The notes below the pieces were generated by a model that ran no database searches, was not told the DNA's origin, and saw nothing but the letters and a program-made list of their open reading frames with translations. DNA of 64,000 nt from Cyathus striatus (Eukaryota; Basidiomycota; Agaricomycetes; Agaricales; Nidulariaceae), in the NCBI GenBank assembly GCA_025738555.1, contig JAOVFP010000014.1:2976001-3040000 (forward strand), in the 5' to 3' direction. The translations under genes and the position numbers were made by a program. Shown here one piece after another: positions 24,834-36,545 of this stretch. Position 1 is the stretch's first letter. Each line of letters begins with the position of its first letter.

Positions 24834-25444
24834 TGTTATAGGTATCCTATAGTATAGAGATATTCTACCTTACATGTCTACTAGTTTCGCTCTGTAGTAT
24901 ACAAATACTACTGCTTCACCAATCAGAACCTTCTCATTACTTCTATAATCCTATACTAGCCTGTAGAATAGCGTAGAACTACCTAGAGTACATTAGAACA
25001 CTCTGGAACACTAGGATAATGCGTATAAGTAGGACTACATAGGATACTCAAATAACATCTTTTTTTACTTTCACACCCCTTACCTCAGTTCGAAGATTCG
25101 ATACTTAGAATACAGTATTAAGGTACTGCAGTAGCTACCTAAAATACTATTAAGGTACTGCAGTAGCTACCTAAAATACTATTAACGTACTGAGTTTGCT
25201 CTACGTTAAACCACTCGTTTACCTTGAGACCGTCACTGACTCGCTCTGGCACTCTCGGAGATAAGAAAACTACTTATCTCCATCGGTAAGCGCGTACTAA
25301 GTCTTCAATCAGGTCTTGAGATCGACTCGTTTCCAACCCCATCGACAACTCAACACCCCGAAACAAGGTATATTCAATATTCTAACTAACTACTGACTAC
25401 GTATATTCATAGGAATACACCAAGGCTATAGCTGAGCTATAACA
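24834..25444. mobile_element. solo LTR, family LTR-C
   Basis: A 611-bp unit with inverted ends TGTTATAG...CTATAACA and a perfect 5-bp target-site duplication GAGAT (24829-24833, 25445-25449). It contains a 32-bp tandem repeat, two full units and a partial third, at 25116-25190 (core ttaaggtactgcagtagct). There is no coding region. Confidence 0.9.
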
Positions 25445-25630
25445 GAGATGCATAGGGTCAGCCTCGAGCACGTCAACGTTTATCTGAGAGTGCACGTTTT
25501 GCATAATCCTCCATCACTTCCCGATGCACCTATCGACGTCAACCTTCGCTGGCATTGTCGTGACGCACTCCTTTTGTGAAGCAGGGGGTAGTTATGCTGG
25601 ATACGATGAGTCGGTGGATAGCTCTGTCAG

Positions 25631-26070
25631 CTTGGTAAGATCAACCATATTCTATAGTACAGCTACTGCAACTAATCTTCGTTCAAGGCACACCCCTGTG
25701 GTGTCGAACCGGGTGCGTTCGAATCCACGTAGCATTCTGCATGATACACATGATACATTAAAAGGAGGGAAATGGTTGGTTAGGTTGGGAGCAAGCTTCG
25801 GGGTCTTTGGTAGTGGCAGTGTGGTATGTTCAGTTTGTATATTACGCAAGGATGAGAGCTAATTGACGTCGACGTGGCAAAACAGTCGCTATCGTCATAA
25901 AACGATTCTCGTTGCATTGTGCTTGAGCTTCGTGCCGTTTGACCGAGAGGAAGAGCCGCTTCCACCATATGACTTCTGCGCGACCTTTGGAGCTGGCTGA
26001 GTGTGAATCCCCGTCCTCGCAACGGCACGTCTCCTTGCATTCGCATCCTCCTTCCGTGCTGTTAAGAGAT
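25631..26070. repeat. tandem duplication D4, copy 1
   Basis: Aligns in direct orientation with 26311-26755: the start (gg)taag(a/g)tcaa, the shared cttcgttcaag, then gtgtggtatgttc/gtctggtatgttc and the end cttccgt(g/a)...aagag. The 112-codon plus-strand ORF here is not open in copy 2, so no gene is called. Confidence 0.65.
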
Positions 26071-26310
26071 GAATGAAAGGTCGGCTCTATTTCTATCATC
26101 GTAGCGTAACGTGGCTACTCGTTCACATGGTGGCGGCGAGCCGAGGCAGAGGAAGATACAAGCTCTCACAAGCTATCTGATATATCATCGTTCGAACAAG
26201 ATCAAACTGAATCCTCACCCACCTACTCGCCAACACTTCGCGCACTCGTACCCTCTCTCTCCCCTCCCGTTGCCCGTGGTCTGTGGGTGTTCTGGACTAA
26301 GTCAGGCTGC
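26071..26310. other. spacer between D4 copies
   Basis: Unassigned sequence between the tandem copies. Confidence 0.35.
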
Positions 26311-26755
26311 CCGGTAAGGTCAATCTCGTTTTGTAAAGTGTAGCTACGATAACTAACCTTCGTTCAAGACCCACCAAGCACAGCGCTCTCTGCTGAACTA
26401 GTGTTCACTTGAGCATGATACGCTATGGCACGTTTACAATGATAAGGGCGTTCGGTTGGTCTGTTGGGAATTTCTATACATTGGCAGTCTGGTATGTTCA
26501 ACCGTTAACTGTTGTGCATGGGCCTCGATTAATTTAACGTACGTAGCAGAACCGTTACTATAGCCGTTACTATTGCCGCAGGAGAGATGTCGCAGCATTG
26601 TGGATAGAACTCTTACTATTCGAACGAGAGGAAGGACCACCGCCCGCGTGTAAGTTCTGCAGGACCTTTCAAGCAGGAGGGATATTATAATTTCACGTCC
26701 TCGTTACAACGCGTTTCCTTGCATTCACATTCAGCTTCCGTATGTCTAAGAGAGG
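26311..26755. repeat. tandem duplication D4, copy 2
   Basis: Partner of 25631-26070, with substitutions and small gaps throughout, so the duplication is not recent. Confidence 0.65.
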
Positions 26756-27039
26756 CAGGCGAGACGACCACTGGGTCCAACACTGCAGCGTGGCGTGCTA
26801 TTCGATTTGCAGAATCCAGCTGAGACTGAAGAGACTGAAGAAGAGGTGACACTACCGCTTCGGTGCTGCCTCCTCGGCGTCTTCCATTTCGTTCGGTGAC
26901 TGTTAAGATGATATCGTCCTTCGTGTGATGCTACAGAGGCTATTGTTCTCCGTCGTATCAGCTCCTTCGGCTGTTGATACCTTTCCGCCATCGCCGACTT
27001 TTACGTCGGTTGTGATGCAATGATGTACCATCCATCGTC
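26756..27039. other. spacer, nothing recognised
   Basis: CpG-containing sequence between D4 and D2 copy 2; an 81-codon minus-strand ORF has no recognisable domain. Confidence 0.35.
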
Positions 27040-27525
27040 TTTGACTTTCACTATTCTTTCGAAATAGTCAGCTTTGTTTCAAATTTCAATGCCGGTAGCA
27101 CATAGTCTTTTTAATTTCGTTTATTATCAGGAACACTGCCATTTAAACCATCATATTACTTATAAGTATAAGCAGCAAATTAACGTTGTTGGTTCACATA
27201 AGTCATGTACGACATATATACATTGAATATATATGTCCGATTTACCTGCCTGTCCGAAATAATCCAGAACGCAGTGTACCCATCATTAACTGCATATGGT
27301 CATGCATCCTTCGTCAGTAGGAAAGTGTCACGCAATGCCAGCTGACTTGTACTGTGGATAGTACGTTAAAGTAATATAGGTGGGTAGAAGGGTGGCGGAA
27401 AGACCATGAGTTGTCTGGTTGATAACTCGTTTGGACGAAATCGAACCCAGACAGAGGCTTGAGCGTTACGAACACATTACGTGCTCTCCCGTCGATGTAC
27501 GTTATAGTGTTTGAAGGTCGAACAG
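27040..27525. repeat. segmental duplication D2, copy 2
   Basis: Partner of 18770-19570. Its right edge coincides with the point where the broken kinase gene on the minus strand loses homology (about 27520), so a rearrangement joined D2 to the kinase fragment. Confidence 0.6.
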
Positions 27526-28022
27526 GTCGTGATGGAAGATACTATTTGAATGGAGGTGCTGAACACCGTCGAGGATCTGGCGAAATATGTGCTTTATAAG
27601 TCTATCGCTGCAAGGAGATGTGCGTTCGGAGATGAATGAGTTTAAATCTCGATTGTGGTGATCCATCACTATGTAGGGTGGGATCCAACTGGAGTGTTTG
27701 CGAAGTAGCGATATCCAACTATATTTGGATGATCCCACGCCATGTAAAGAAGCTTGACTTCGTTCATAAACGCTTGAGTTCGACGAGAGCCGCAAGCATC
27801 TACCAGCTGCGCCTTGACAGCGCACAAAGAGCCTTTGTACATGGAGCACGTTCCTTTGTCAATGCAACGAAACACTCTTCCAAAGGCATTGCCCTCTCCT
27901 ATCCTCTTTATATCTTTGAATCCAACAGCACTGTTGGGAATTTGGTGGATGTAATATGACTCAGGTTTATGACGCGGAAGAAGGTGGCATATTTCCATTT
28001 TCTTGGTATATGTTAAACACAA
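27502..28022 (-). pseudogene. truncated, frameshifted protein kinase
   Basis: The minus-strand frame 28022-27669 encodes a kinase N-lobe: a glycine loop GEGNAFGRV, the lysine strand CAVKAQ, a helix-C glutamate region FMNEVKLLYM and HPNIVGYRY. Just after this the frame closes with TAG, and the continuation (YIVMDHHNRDLNSF, then IFRQILDGVQHLH) lies in another frame of 27849-27502, which implies a 1-base-type frameshift near 27675. The catalytic-loop HRDLK is represented by HHDLF and the homology then stops at the D2 duplication edge. The C-lobe, including DFG, is missing. This is a dead kinase fragment, most like fungal serine/threonine kinases. Confidence 0.8.
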
Positions 28023-28689
28023 AGCAGCAAGGATACGATGAGTTGAGCGGTGTTTCCTTGTGGTGGGAATTCGAAATGCGAGTAAATGTGGAGGTTAGTT
28101 GTGATATATATATATGCTTATCATTTCGGTTTTGTGTTGTAATCCTTTTTGTTACAATTTCAATATAAAGTAGTGTTGTATAGTTACTTAGCTCTTGTAG
28201 ACGAAAAGTTATTGTACGAATAGATCGTCTTCTCAACTGGCAACGACAAATCCCCGCCACAATGATTGTGTTTTCGAAGCGGTGCTTAATATAACAAGCT
28301 TCCTCTATTGTCATTGTACTTAACTTTGTATACATAGTAACAGCACTAATCACCAATTAGGCGCTCATGTGACTTCCAAGCCAAGACAGACTTTCGTCAG
28401 CATTTGAATCGACGAAGTTCGCCTGGTTACTCCGGACTCTTGCACCATCCCCTACCCTATCAGTGCTTCCCCCACAGCTTTGTTCGATATTAATCGTCTG
28501 AGTCAGCGGCTCGATCGCCAGGAACATGAGAAAGGAGAGTCGATGAGTGGCTACTGTGGGAGTACGGATTGGAATTGGAATTGGAAGAAGAAAGGAAGAT
28601 GGATGGTAGTATGTGTGCTTTTATATATGGTGGAAGAAGATCAGACTGATTGTGACGGTTAATGTTTGGGTTACTTGTTGGTCGTTTTA
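28023..28689. other. intergenic, contains a 60-bp dispersed repeat
   Basis: About 28335-28398 is nearly the same as about 35700-35763, sharing atgtgacttccaagccaaga and flanking bases. No gene was recognised; ORFs here are short and domain-free. Confidence 0.45.
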
Positions 28690-29760
28690 GATTCTTCTGA
28701 GCGGAACGGTTAGGCTACTTGAGAGTTCTTCCGACGATGTGAATTCGTTGGGTTAGGTGATTTGGAGGAGGAAATAAGATGACTTCATCTTTCTATATGC
28801 AGGGATGCGGTATACCCCACACGCTGTTCAACGTTCAACGCCATACCACACGAAATATTACATTCACCTTCCCTAGTTTGGAATCATGAACAATAAACTG
28901 ATGGTTATTCCAACGAATTCTAAAGTTGTACATTTCAAGAATGGTAAGTAACTTCTTTCATCCTAGGACCGAGTCGGTTGGGTTCTCGTTCTAACAATAA
29001 ATAACACAGATTCAGAGTTGGTGTCAAGGGCTGCGTTCGTACATGCTCCGCATATCGGTTTATCCAAATGCATTTAATGTCGAAGTGGAGCATCCATGAT
29101 TATCAGAAGGAAGTAAGATTCAAAGGAAAAAAGTTCACTTCCGAGCAGCCTAAACCATGAAGGAGTCTCAAGTTCTCCTAGATCCCCAGCCTAATCATGG
29201 GTTTTACGTTCGCGGGTGCAAACCGTCCAGCTTTGCTCCTGTACATTTGACTACACGAATATTTGACGACGGAGGTAGATTTATGTACTATCTATGAAAG
29301 GAATATCTCATCCAAATAGGCGTTGTTACACTAGTTGGGCTTACCGGACAGACGTGCTCGGTGCGATTTGACAGTGGAATTGCTGTGAGTCCAAGTTTGG
29401 AATGATACTTAGGATATAAAGTTTTAAAACTGATTCAGATTTGTGATGTAGAATAATCTCGCGTGGTCAGTAACGAGCTTTATACAAGACTATACTATAA
29501 GTCGTCGACGAACGGTTAGGCTCCTTACTGAGAGTTCTTCCGACGATATGAATACGTTTGAAGGAGGAAGGAAGATGACTTCAGATGATCGTTCGATATT
29601 GGGTCAGGGACGCAGGATACTATACCTCTCTCTAAGTCCACTCTTACCAGACCTATAAATCCTTCTCTAGCCCACACGCTGTTCAACGTTCAATGACATA
29701 CCACGTGAAATACTACATTCACCCTTCCAGTTGGGAATTATGAACAACGAACAGTATCCA
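28690..29760. repeat. local direct duplication D5
   Basis: About 240 bp at 28690-28930 recurs at 29506-29760: gaacggttaggct, gagagttcttccgacgat, aagatgacttca, cacacgctgttcaacgttca and gggaat(t/c)atgaacaa occur in the same order in both. The DNA between the copies has no recognised gene. Confidence 0.6.
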
Positions 29761-31693
29761 TGCTTAGCAGAAGGATGGAGCAGGCCAGCAGACGAAAAAG
29801 AAAAACCTTCGCTCCAAACAACACTGTGTGCACACCTCGATATTTCGATGTGAAATAGCTTTGAAATATCATGGAAATATTCTTTATATTACATCATTAT
29901 TTCGCTTTGTAGTACTCTTCATCAGGAAAATCCCCATCGGCTAAATTAGTGAAATTAGTAATACTAAGATCTACCCATGCCCAAATGTTACTAATATCAA
30001 GTAATTCAAACTTAATTGTGCTTATATGGCCTAATATAAACATGATAAGTGTTGATAAGTATTACAGGAATTTTCCATAATGAAAATTAGAACTTTGAGC
30101 AAGTTTTAGCATAAAATACTAACTAAAGTGTGAGATAAATTTATGATAATCCTGTAAGAGAGAATGTCATTTTAAACACTGCATCAAGTTTATTTCCAGT
30201 TTGAATTATGAAAAGTCATGTATGTGCTACATACATTACATTGACTAATGAAAATACATATATAATACTATCCAGTATAAATTATAGTACAAACTACTGT
30301 CATGACAGGGGATACATGATACAGCCTATATCAATGTCATTAGATAATAAATGATCTTTATCTCTGAGTCGTAGTGTTACTTGTGGTTAATGGTGACAAC
30401 TAATCTGTAAGTAAATTTGAAGTGAACAATAAAACACAATATAAAAGTGAAATTACTTACAAGTTACATACTAACACAAAACTGAGGAGAAGACATGTCT
30501 GGGGGTTTAAGTTAACTTCAAATAGCAAGTTAATGGCAAGCAAGAAAGTTACCAAGTTAGTGTGTGACCGATTCTCCTTATTTGTCATTGATTGTGCATC
30601 ACGTGCATGTTCGACTTGACACATATACGAGTAATGTATGATTTTGACCCCATTCTGCCTCTCTTTCCTTCCCTTTCCCTCTCACTGCATCCCTCATTTG
30701 TTCCACATTCGTTCACCAAGACCTTGGCCTTCTACCACAAATACTCTGGCATGTGTACCTTGGGCACCTCTGCTCCATTTCTACTCTGCATTGACCTCAA
30801 CTCTGCAGAACAAGCTCTGCACCACCCAACCCCCAGGCTCCCAGACTATCCTCTGGTATTTCTACACAGCCCATACCATCATCACTTGCCATTCATCTTC
30901 AGCCTCACCTGGTCCACCAGCTCTCTCTGCTCTCTGAAGGACATTGCTCCTCTTTGTCATGACTCTTCATCTTAGTGCCTCTTAATTGTTCACCTACTTT
31001 GCTTACTGCTTCTACATTGCCCCTCTGCTCTATCTTATTTATGTCATTATGGCTACCTCACTCCACAATGTCCTACCTATCCCACTCTGCTGCTAGACAC
31101 ATCACACAAACCTCTGGGGCTGAGTAACTACTCATTGTATGGCTGGCTATGCACTGTTACCTGCTGGATTCTTGTTCGTGTTAATGGAATCTTTGTGTGT
31201 CTGGTATGTCTTTGGTTGTCTTACTTATTATCTATGTGCTTATCATGTACATTAGCATTATAATTTATGTGAACATGCTTATACTGTAACCAACATTCCT
31301 GTACTCACTCTTTACTGTCTTCTCTGGCTGCTGCTCCTGTGCATATGTTATGTTGTCAGTTTATTGTTATAATGAGATTATGTTATGTAGATATTACATT
31401 AGTAATGTATGGCAATCTATGTGCTACAATAAATTTCTTATTTTGCTTTAAAAGATCCTTGCTCCTACTTCTATTGAGAAAATTCTACTACATTGTGGCA
31501 ACATAAGTGACTAAATTTAACAAAGTTATATCTATTATCTGCCTATACAAGCTTATTCATACAAATATCTCCTTATTTATTTGCAATAAGGGGGGACCTT
31601 ACTATTTTACCTTAGAGTCCTTATAGTCCTTATTTTGACTATTTTCCACTTAACTCAGACTTATATTCGAAAATTTTCACTAATTTAGCTGTT
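29761..31693. other. CpG-poor region 5' of the hAT transposase
   Basis: AT-rich up to about 30600, then a pyrimidine-rich plus strand at 30640-31080, then AT-rich again. The CT-rich part gives ORFs (30592-30975, 30638-30937) of low complexity and no recognisable domain. It may be the 5' part of the decayed hAT transposon or an unrelated repeat; no terminal repeat was found. Confidence 0.4.
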
Positions 31694-34600
31694 GGGGTTT
31701 TTCCTGATGAATGTGATGAATGGAAAGATATTGCAAAGCACTCTATCATCGCTTCAATGATAACTGTCAACACACAGGTGTTTAAATAGTACTTATCATT
31801 TGTTCAAGATTTAGTAGGGCTAATGAAAGAATATTATAGGTGCACCTTTTACAAACTCACAATGTGTCCTCTCACCCAAAAACTGGAGATGAGTTGCTTA
31901 AACTTGTGCTTGATGATATGAACTATGCTGAGACCATAACTGGTGTCTCAGTAATTGCTTGGTGTTCTGATGATGGCAGTGACTCAAGAAAAAAGCACCG
32001 CTTGCTCCAGGATGTGAAGCCATCATTAATTGTGATCCTATGTTGGGTGCATCAAATTTACTTAACTGTTGGAGATTTTCTGCGACTGAAAATTCCTGCA
32101 GTTGCATGTGTTCCAAATGCAATAGAGGTAATAAAATGGTTTAACTCACATAGTATTGCTTTAGGGAAGCTGAACTTGGAACAATCCACAACCAGAGATG
32201 GAAAAGTTCTCACACTTGTACTTCCAGTTATCATGTGCTGGACAGCACATTACTGCACTCTGCGCTGTTTACTGGAAATTCAAGACTTGGTAAAATCTTG
32301 CTGGATAAAACATAAATTGGTTCTTATATCCTGTGCTGGCACAAAAGCAGAAGCCAAAGCTAAGGCTTTAGAAATTCAATCTATAGTTGAGGATCAGCAT
32401 TTTTGGAAAGAAGTTCAACTGTATATGCTAATTTACAATGTTTCACATATTATCAATAACAACCTTAACTTCGAATAGAATAAAAGAGCTTCTAGAGCCA
32501 TTCACAATCACATCAAATATACTGCAAGCTCCTGGTGCACATGTGTATCATGTCTTGCTTACACTTGCAAATCTATTCCGCATTTACTCCAATCCACAAA
32601 TTGATGGCAAAATATGTGAAGGAATTCATGTGAGCCTTGAGAAGCAATGGGCAAAAGCTGATCAAAATGTTTTTATTGCAGGAGTGATTTTAAACCCATA
32701 CCTCCACGACAACTGCTTTGCACATGGACCACAGGACTTAACATGTGTCAGTCTCTTTAATATTGTGAAAACTATCTGCCATTGTATCTTTCCAGACAAA
32801 GCTCCCACAGGCATAGAGTTTTACTGTGCCTTCATGGATTATCTCAACTCTGAAGAGGAGTACCATCCAGAATGGATGCATTTAGAAGAACTAAAAGAGA
32901 TGGCTGATAGAGAGGTGAGTTACACCATCCAACCTGAACCATTGCACAACAAAAGATCAGACAGACTTATGAATCTTATGATCACTTCCAGGATTGCAAA
33001 GTTGACCTTGTAAAGGTCTGGAAAGGGATTGATACACATGAAAAATCTGGACACAATCTACTTACCTTATGCGCCATTTGAATTCTCAGTGTGGTAGCAA
33101 ATTCTGCCAGTTGCAAGCGCCTTTTCAGTGAGATGGACTGGGTACATTCAAAGTGACAAAACAAGTTGAAGGTTGAAAATGTAAAGCATGCTGTACTGGT
33201 ATGCTCCAACATCAAGCACAAGGAAAATAAAGGTGGTGTAGGACCCAATCAAAAGAAGCGCAAGTTTGGACAGGTGGATGACACCTCAAACTCCTCAAGG
33301 AGTGAAGAGCAGATTCACAGAATATCTAGTATATTGGAAGAAAACACTATATCATTTACAAATCTATCTGATCAACTGATCAGAGATGCTGAAGCATGTG
33401 AGGAGGAAACAGAAACACCATGCTTACCAGACACAGAAGCTCCTAGCTTTACCCTTGCAGCCCCACAGAACAAATCACAGTATGTTCCCCAGCCCATAGT
33501 TCCCACTGCCCCCCCTTCAAACCATGCAAGACCCTTGAGATCTTGACCACAAAAGGCTTGCATCCCACTGAAGGACTTGTTTTGCTATTCAGATTCAGGT
33601 GGCAATTATGACATTATGGATTACTATTGGAAAGGAGGGGTGAGAGTCACCAATAGGGCTGTACACCGTACCATATACGGTATATGGCCATATAGCTTAC
33701 GGTCAGGTGACAGTTACGGTTTGCCTGTAACCATGCTGTATCAATGAATTTTTTCAGCACGAAAAAACGGTATGGTCCGTAAAACGGTTATGGACGGCCT
33801 CATACGGTTATATGGGTAGTAAATGTGTGATTTTATTTTTTCGAAGCAGTTATTTGTAAACTTATGTTATCCATATCATTGAATGTATTTATTGGTCTAT
33901 TATACCAAAGTCAACCATACAAAGAACACTTACTATTGCACTATTCATGTACAATCTGTTCACTTGTAGTTTATTTCAAGTTTTCCCACAGTCATTAGTT
34001 ATCGTCTTCCCAATGTATCAAACGCCCCTCGACACTCTCAATTTCTGTGTATATCTCTTCAATGCTCAACATTTCAACAACACATAGAAAAAGACACAAT
34101 TAATTAAACATGAGCTCGTTCATACATACAGAGCATTCATAAGCACACCAATACATTCTTGACATTGGCATGTTATGTCAATTATTTCATTGTATTTACT
34201 CACTTTTGTTGCTTGAAGTCGATCCACATATATATAAATTTGGAAAGCAATTAAATGCAACATGTAGCTAGTTTTTAATTGTATAAATTGCTTATTTTTT
34301 TCATCTATGATCTGCCTGGTGCACTCCTAACATGTGAGGTTCATTCCTTCAAAATCCATGGAATTTATAATACCACGCATATCCCATCCAATATTATTCC
34401 ACCATTCATTATCATAAACTGTAGCACATAACTTATTATTTGTGCATGAGACTGCATGTGAAACAGGAGGTGGTTTGAACAAGAAATCATCTCGAAACTC
34501 TTGAATTGAGTTCTGCACTTTGACAGAGTCAAGGAGATATACAATGTCAAGATCTCTTACATCGTCGAGAGTTACCATGGAGATATCGTTAAGTATGGGC

Positions 34601-35457
34601 ACTTTAAAAGCCTCTGCAATCATCTTGTTCATATCTGAGTACTTGCAGTCTTACATGAGAGTTGGAGAACCTTTGCAGAATTTTGATTACCATATCTAAC
34701 TGCGACTTGAATACACTGCTTTGCATCTTCACTTGCTTTTTGATACCAACTTGTTGGCCATTTTCAAGACAGCAGCCCAATGCCTGAGTCCATAGATTGC
34801 TTATCATTCTTACCTGATATATATCATTACCCATTTTGAAGTAAGCACCTATGTTCCTCTTAGTATTATTGGAATGTTGAGCGCTGAAGATATTTACACG
34901 GATATTGAGAATTGATTGAGAGCGTCGAGAGAATTTGATAATTGGGAAGATGATAACGTATGTTTGTTTCTTTGATAACCGTGGGAATATTGTGCTGGGC
35001 TATTAGCAAGCATACAGAAGGTACATGTACAGCAAATAACGAGTATTTTTCATATGATTAGCTTCAGTATAACATTTAAAAAAATGCCTAGCTATAGAAA
35101 TATCATAAGATTATTGAAATGTCAAAAAAGCGACAGTATTGTGAATTTCGCTTTGCCGGGTTTTTCCCCTATCGGAACTTCATAACATACTGTATGACCG
35201 TAAACGGCCGTCATACGGCCGTATTCATACGGGAAACATACGGTCGGCGGTACAGTCTAATCCGTACCGTATTGAACCACTGAAAAACCCCACCCAGACG
35301 GTACGGCCCGGTAAATACGGTAGCCCGTATAGCCGTATTATACGGTTACGGTGTACAGCCCTAGTCACCAATACTGAGGTGGAAGTACATGAAGAAGCAA
35401 CATTGGATTTGATAGTAGGGGAGGGCGAAGATGGCGATAGTGATGTTGAAGGACAGC
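31694..35457 (+). pseudogene. hAT-family transposase, decayed and interrupted
   Basis: Exons on the plus strand spell a hAT transposase. An RNase-H-like core includes HNVSSHPKTGDELLKLV and CWVHQIYLTVGDF (31840-32478). A middle part follows (LLTLANLFRIYSN, 32438-32930), then a C-terminal hATC dimerisation region (ILSVVANSASCKRLFSEMDW, 33082-33141). Likely introns lie at about 31779-31839 and 32914-32991, both GT...AG. Three in-frame TGA codons (33079, 33154, 33544) sit where relatives usually have arginine, as CGA would give. The frame also changes near 32450. The C-terminal exon is split by the hAT element at 33654-35363; its reading continues afterwards (TEVEVHEEA...) to a stop near 35457. 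The gene is dead. Confidence 0.85.
33654..35363 (-). mobile_element. non-autonomous hAT element, copy 2
   Basis: A 1,710-bp element with the same TAGGGCTGTACACCGTA ends as 14769-16144 but in reverse orientation, flanked by a perfect 8-bp target-site duplication GTCACCAA (33646-33653, 35364-35371). The end nearer 33654 shows CG to CA/TG changes relative to copy 1; the other end keeps most CpGs. Two short minus-strand ORFs inside (34327-34632, 34604-34834) may be relics of an internal gene but have no recognised domain. Confidence 0.92.
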
Positions 35458-35778
35458 GTGCGGGCCATTAGCGCCGAGCGGCGCTGCAACTACGTTGATG
35501 CATTGACTGTGATGCGATGTAATAGTCTCGACCATTACATAACCAATCTGACCAATATTTGGTCAAGTATACAAATTTGACCGACCCATTTGTAAAACTC
35601 GGTCCAACCGTGGGTCATGACACCACTGACCGTCAATCATTGACTCGGACCCTTTAGACGGACAGGGTCTGAGTCGTCTGACCCCGTCAATGACAACACT
35701 GACAGCGCTAATCATCAATCAGGCACTCATGTGACTTCCAAGCCAAGACAAACTTTCGTCAGCTTTCGTCACTTCAGC
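35458..35778. other. probable 3' terminal region of the decayed hAT transposon
   Basis: Downstream of the transposase stop are repeated words of the type gggtcatgacaccactgac and gtcaatgacaacactgac, plus a hairpin (actcggaccct...agggtctgagt, 35642-35673). Such subterminal repeats near a CACTG-like end are common in hAT elements, but the matching left end was not located. The 60-bp repeat shared with 28335 starts near 35700. Confidence 0.4.
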
Positions 35779-35781
35779 TCA

Positions 35782-35899
35782 CACCGCGGGCAATTGCTTC
35801 TATTTCCTTTGATGATATTGAGAAGATATGATGAAATCAAAATATTTTCATCATATGTTCATCATATCTTCGCGCTTATAGAAGCAATTTCCCGCGGTG
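35782..35899. mobile_element. 118-bp foldback MITE
   Basis: Inverted ends CACCGCGGGcAATTGCTTCTA pair with their complement at the right with one mismatch. The centre also folds, with ttcatcatat words on one strand facing atatgatgaa on the other. It is flanked by TCA (35779-35781, 35900-35902). The 3-bp duplication and CAC start resemble the CACTA-like elements further right, but the ends are not otherwise related. Confidence 0.75.
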
Positions 35900-35902
35900 T
35901 CA

Positions 35903-36036
35903 GAGAGTCAGAATCTCAAACTAGTGAAATGGAACACGAAGTCATACTTTCTTAGTTAATAGTAATGCTTAGTATAAACCTAGTACTACAAAATTCAAAT
36001 ATGTAGTTCTGATATCATCCAACCATTCGAGAACTC
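35903..36036. other. 3' flank of hydrophobin 1
   Basis: Short AT-rich spacer; probably 3' UTR of the minus-strand hydrophobin. Confidence 0.4.
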
Positions 36037-36456
36037 TCAGAGATTTAAGTTAATAGGAGTACATCCTAAAGCAATAACACCGTCTACCGTAGTTCGTCAC
36101 TACTGCGTATTAATCGTATTTAATTGATATACTCACTGAAAGAGTTATTCTCGCAGCAGACGGGTGTACCAGCGCTGTAATTAGTATGTCAGTTGACAAT
36201 GTTGCGATGGCACAGTTCGGGTTACTAACCAACCGCTTCCTGACACACCAACAACTGAAATGGGCGAACAGGTGATACCAATAGGTGAATTCACATTTTG
36301 AATCGCAACGCCTAAGTGACTGAGGAGAGCGCTGATATCGGTCTCCTGTAGCGTGCCGATGCGATTGCAGCACTGAATATTCCCAGTAAAACACTCGGTG
36401 GCGGTCGCAAAGATAGCGAAAGTGAAGAAAACGAAAAGGGTGGACTTGATTTGCAT
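36037..36456 (-). CDS. class I hydrophobin 1
   Basis: Three exons (36456-36230, 36174-36137, 36083-36037) give 103 residues. A signal peptide (MQIKSTLFVFFTFAIFATA) is followed by the eight-cysteine hydrophobin pattern: C, CC, C (ITCSP), C, CC (VCC), C (LGC). Introns are about 55 and 53 bp; the first uses donor GTTAGT. The C-terminus NGVIALGC(x)P(I/V)NLNL is shared with the other copies. Hydrophobins are secreted and self-assemble at air-water interfaces to coat hyphae, spores and fruit bodies. An upstream in-frame ATG at 36522 would put the signal peptide inside the protein, so MQIK is the chosen start. A TATA-like element lies about 80 bp upstream. The gene appears intact and is more divergent from the others in its N-terminal half. 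Confidence 0.88.
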
Positions 36457-36534
36457 GCCAGCTGTATAAGCGCTTTGATTTAACTTGGGGGGGTTGAGAC
36501 GTGAATCCTGTGAGACGAACATAGGCAGGTAGTA

Positions 36535-36545
36535 CTTATATCTTA
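36535..36545 (-). promoter_or_regulatory. TATA-like box of hydrophobin 1
   Basis: Minus-strand taagatataag about 80 bp upstream of the ATG at 36456. Confidence 0.5.

Noticed and set aside
25700..25760. tRNA gene suggested by gttcgaatccacg
   Set aside because: No paired acceptor, D or anticodon stems could be drawn around it; the word is not kept in the tandem copy at 26380.
30592..30975. ORF of 127 codons in the pyrimidine-rich tract
   Set aside because: Composition-driven frame of Pro/Ser/Leu/His; no domain, no splice support, inside repeat-like CpG-poor DNA.
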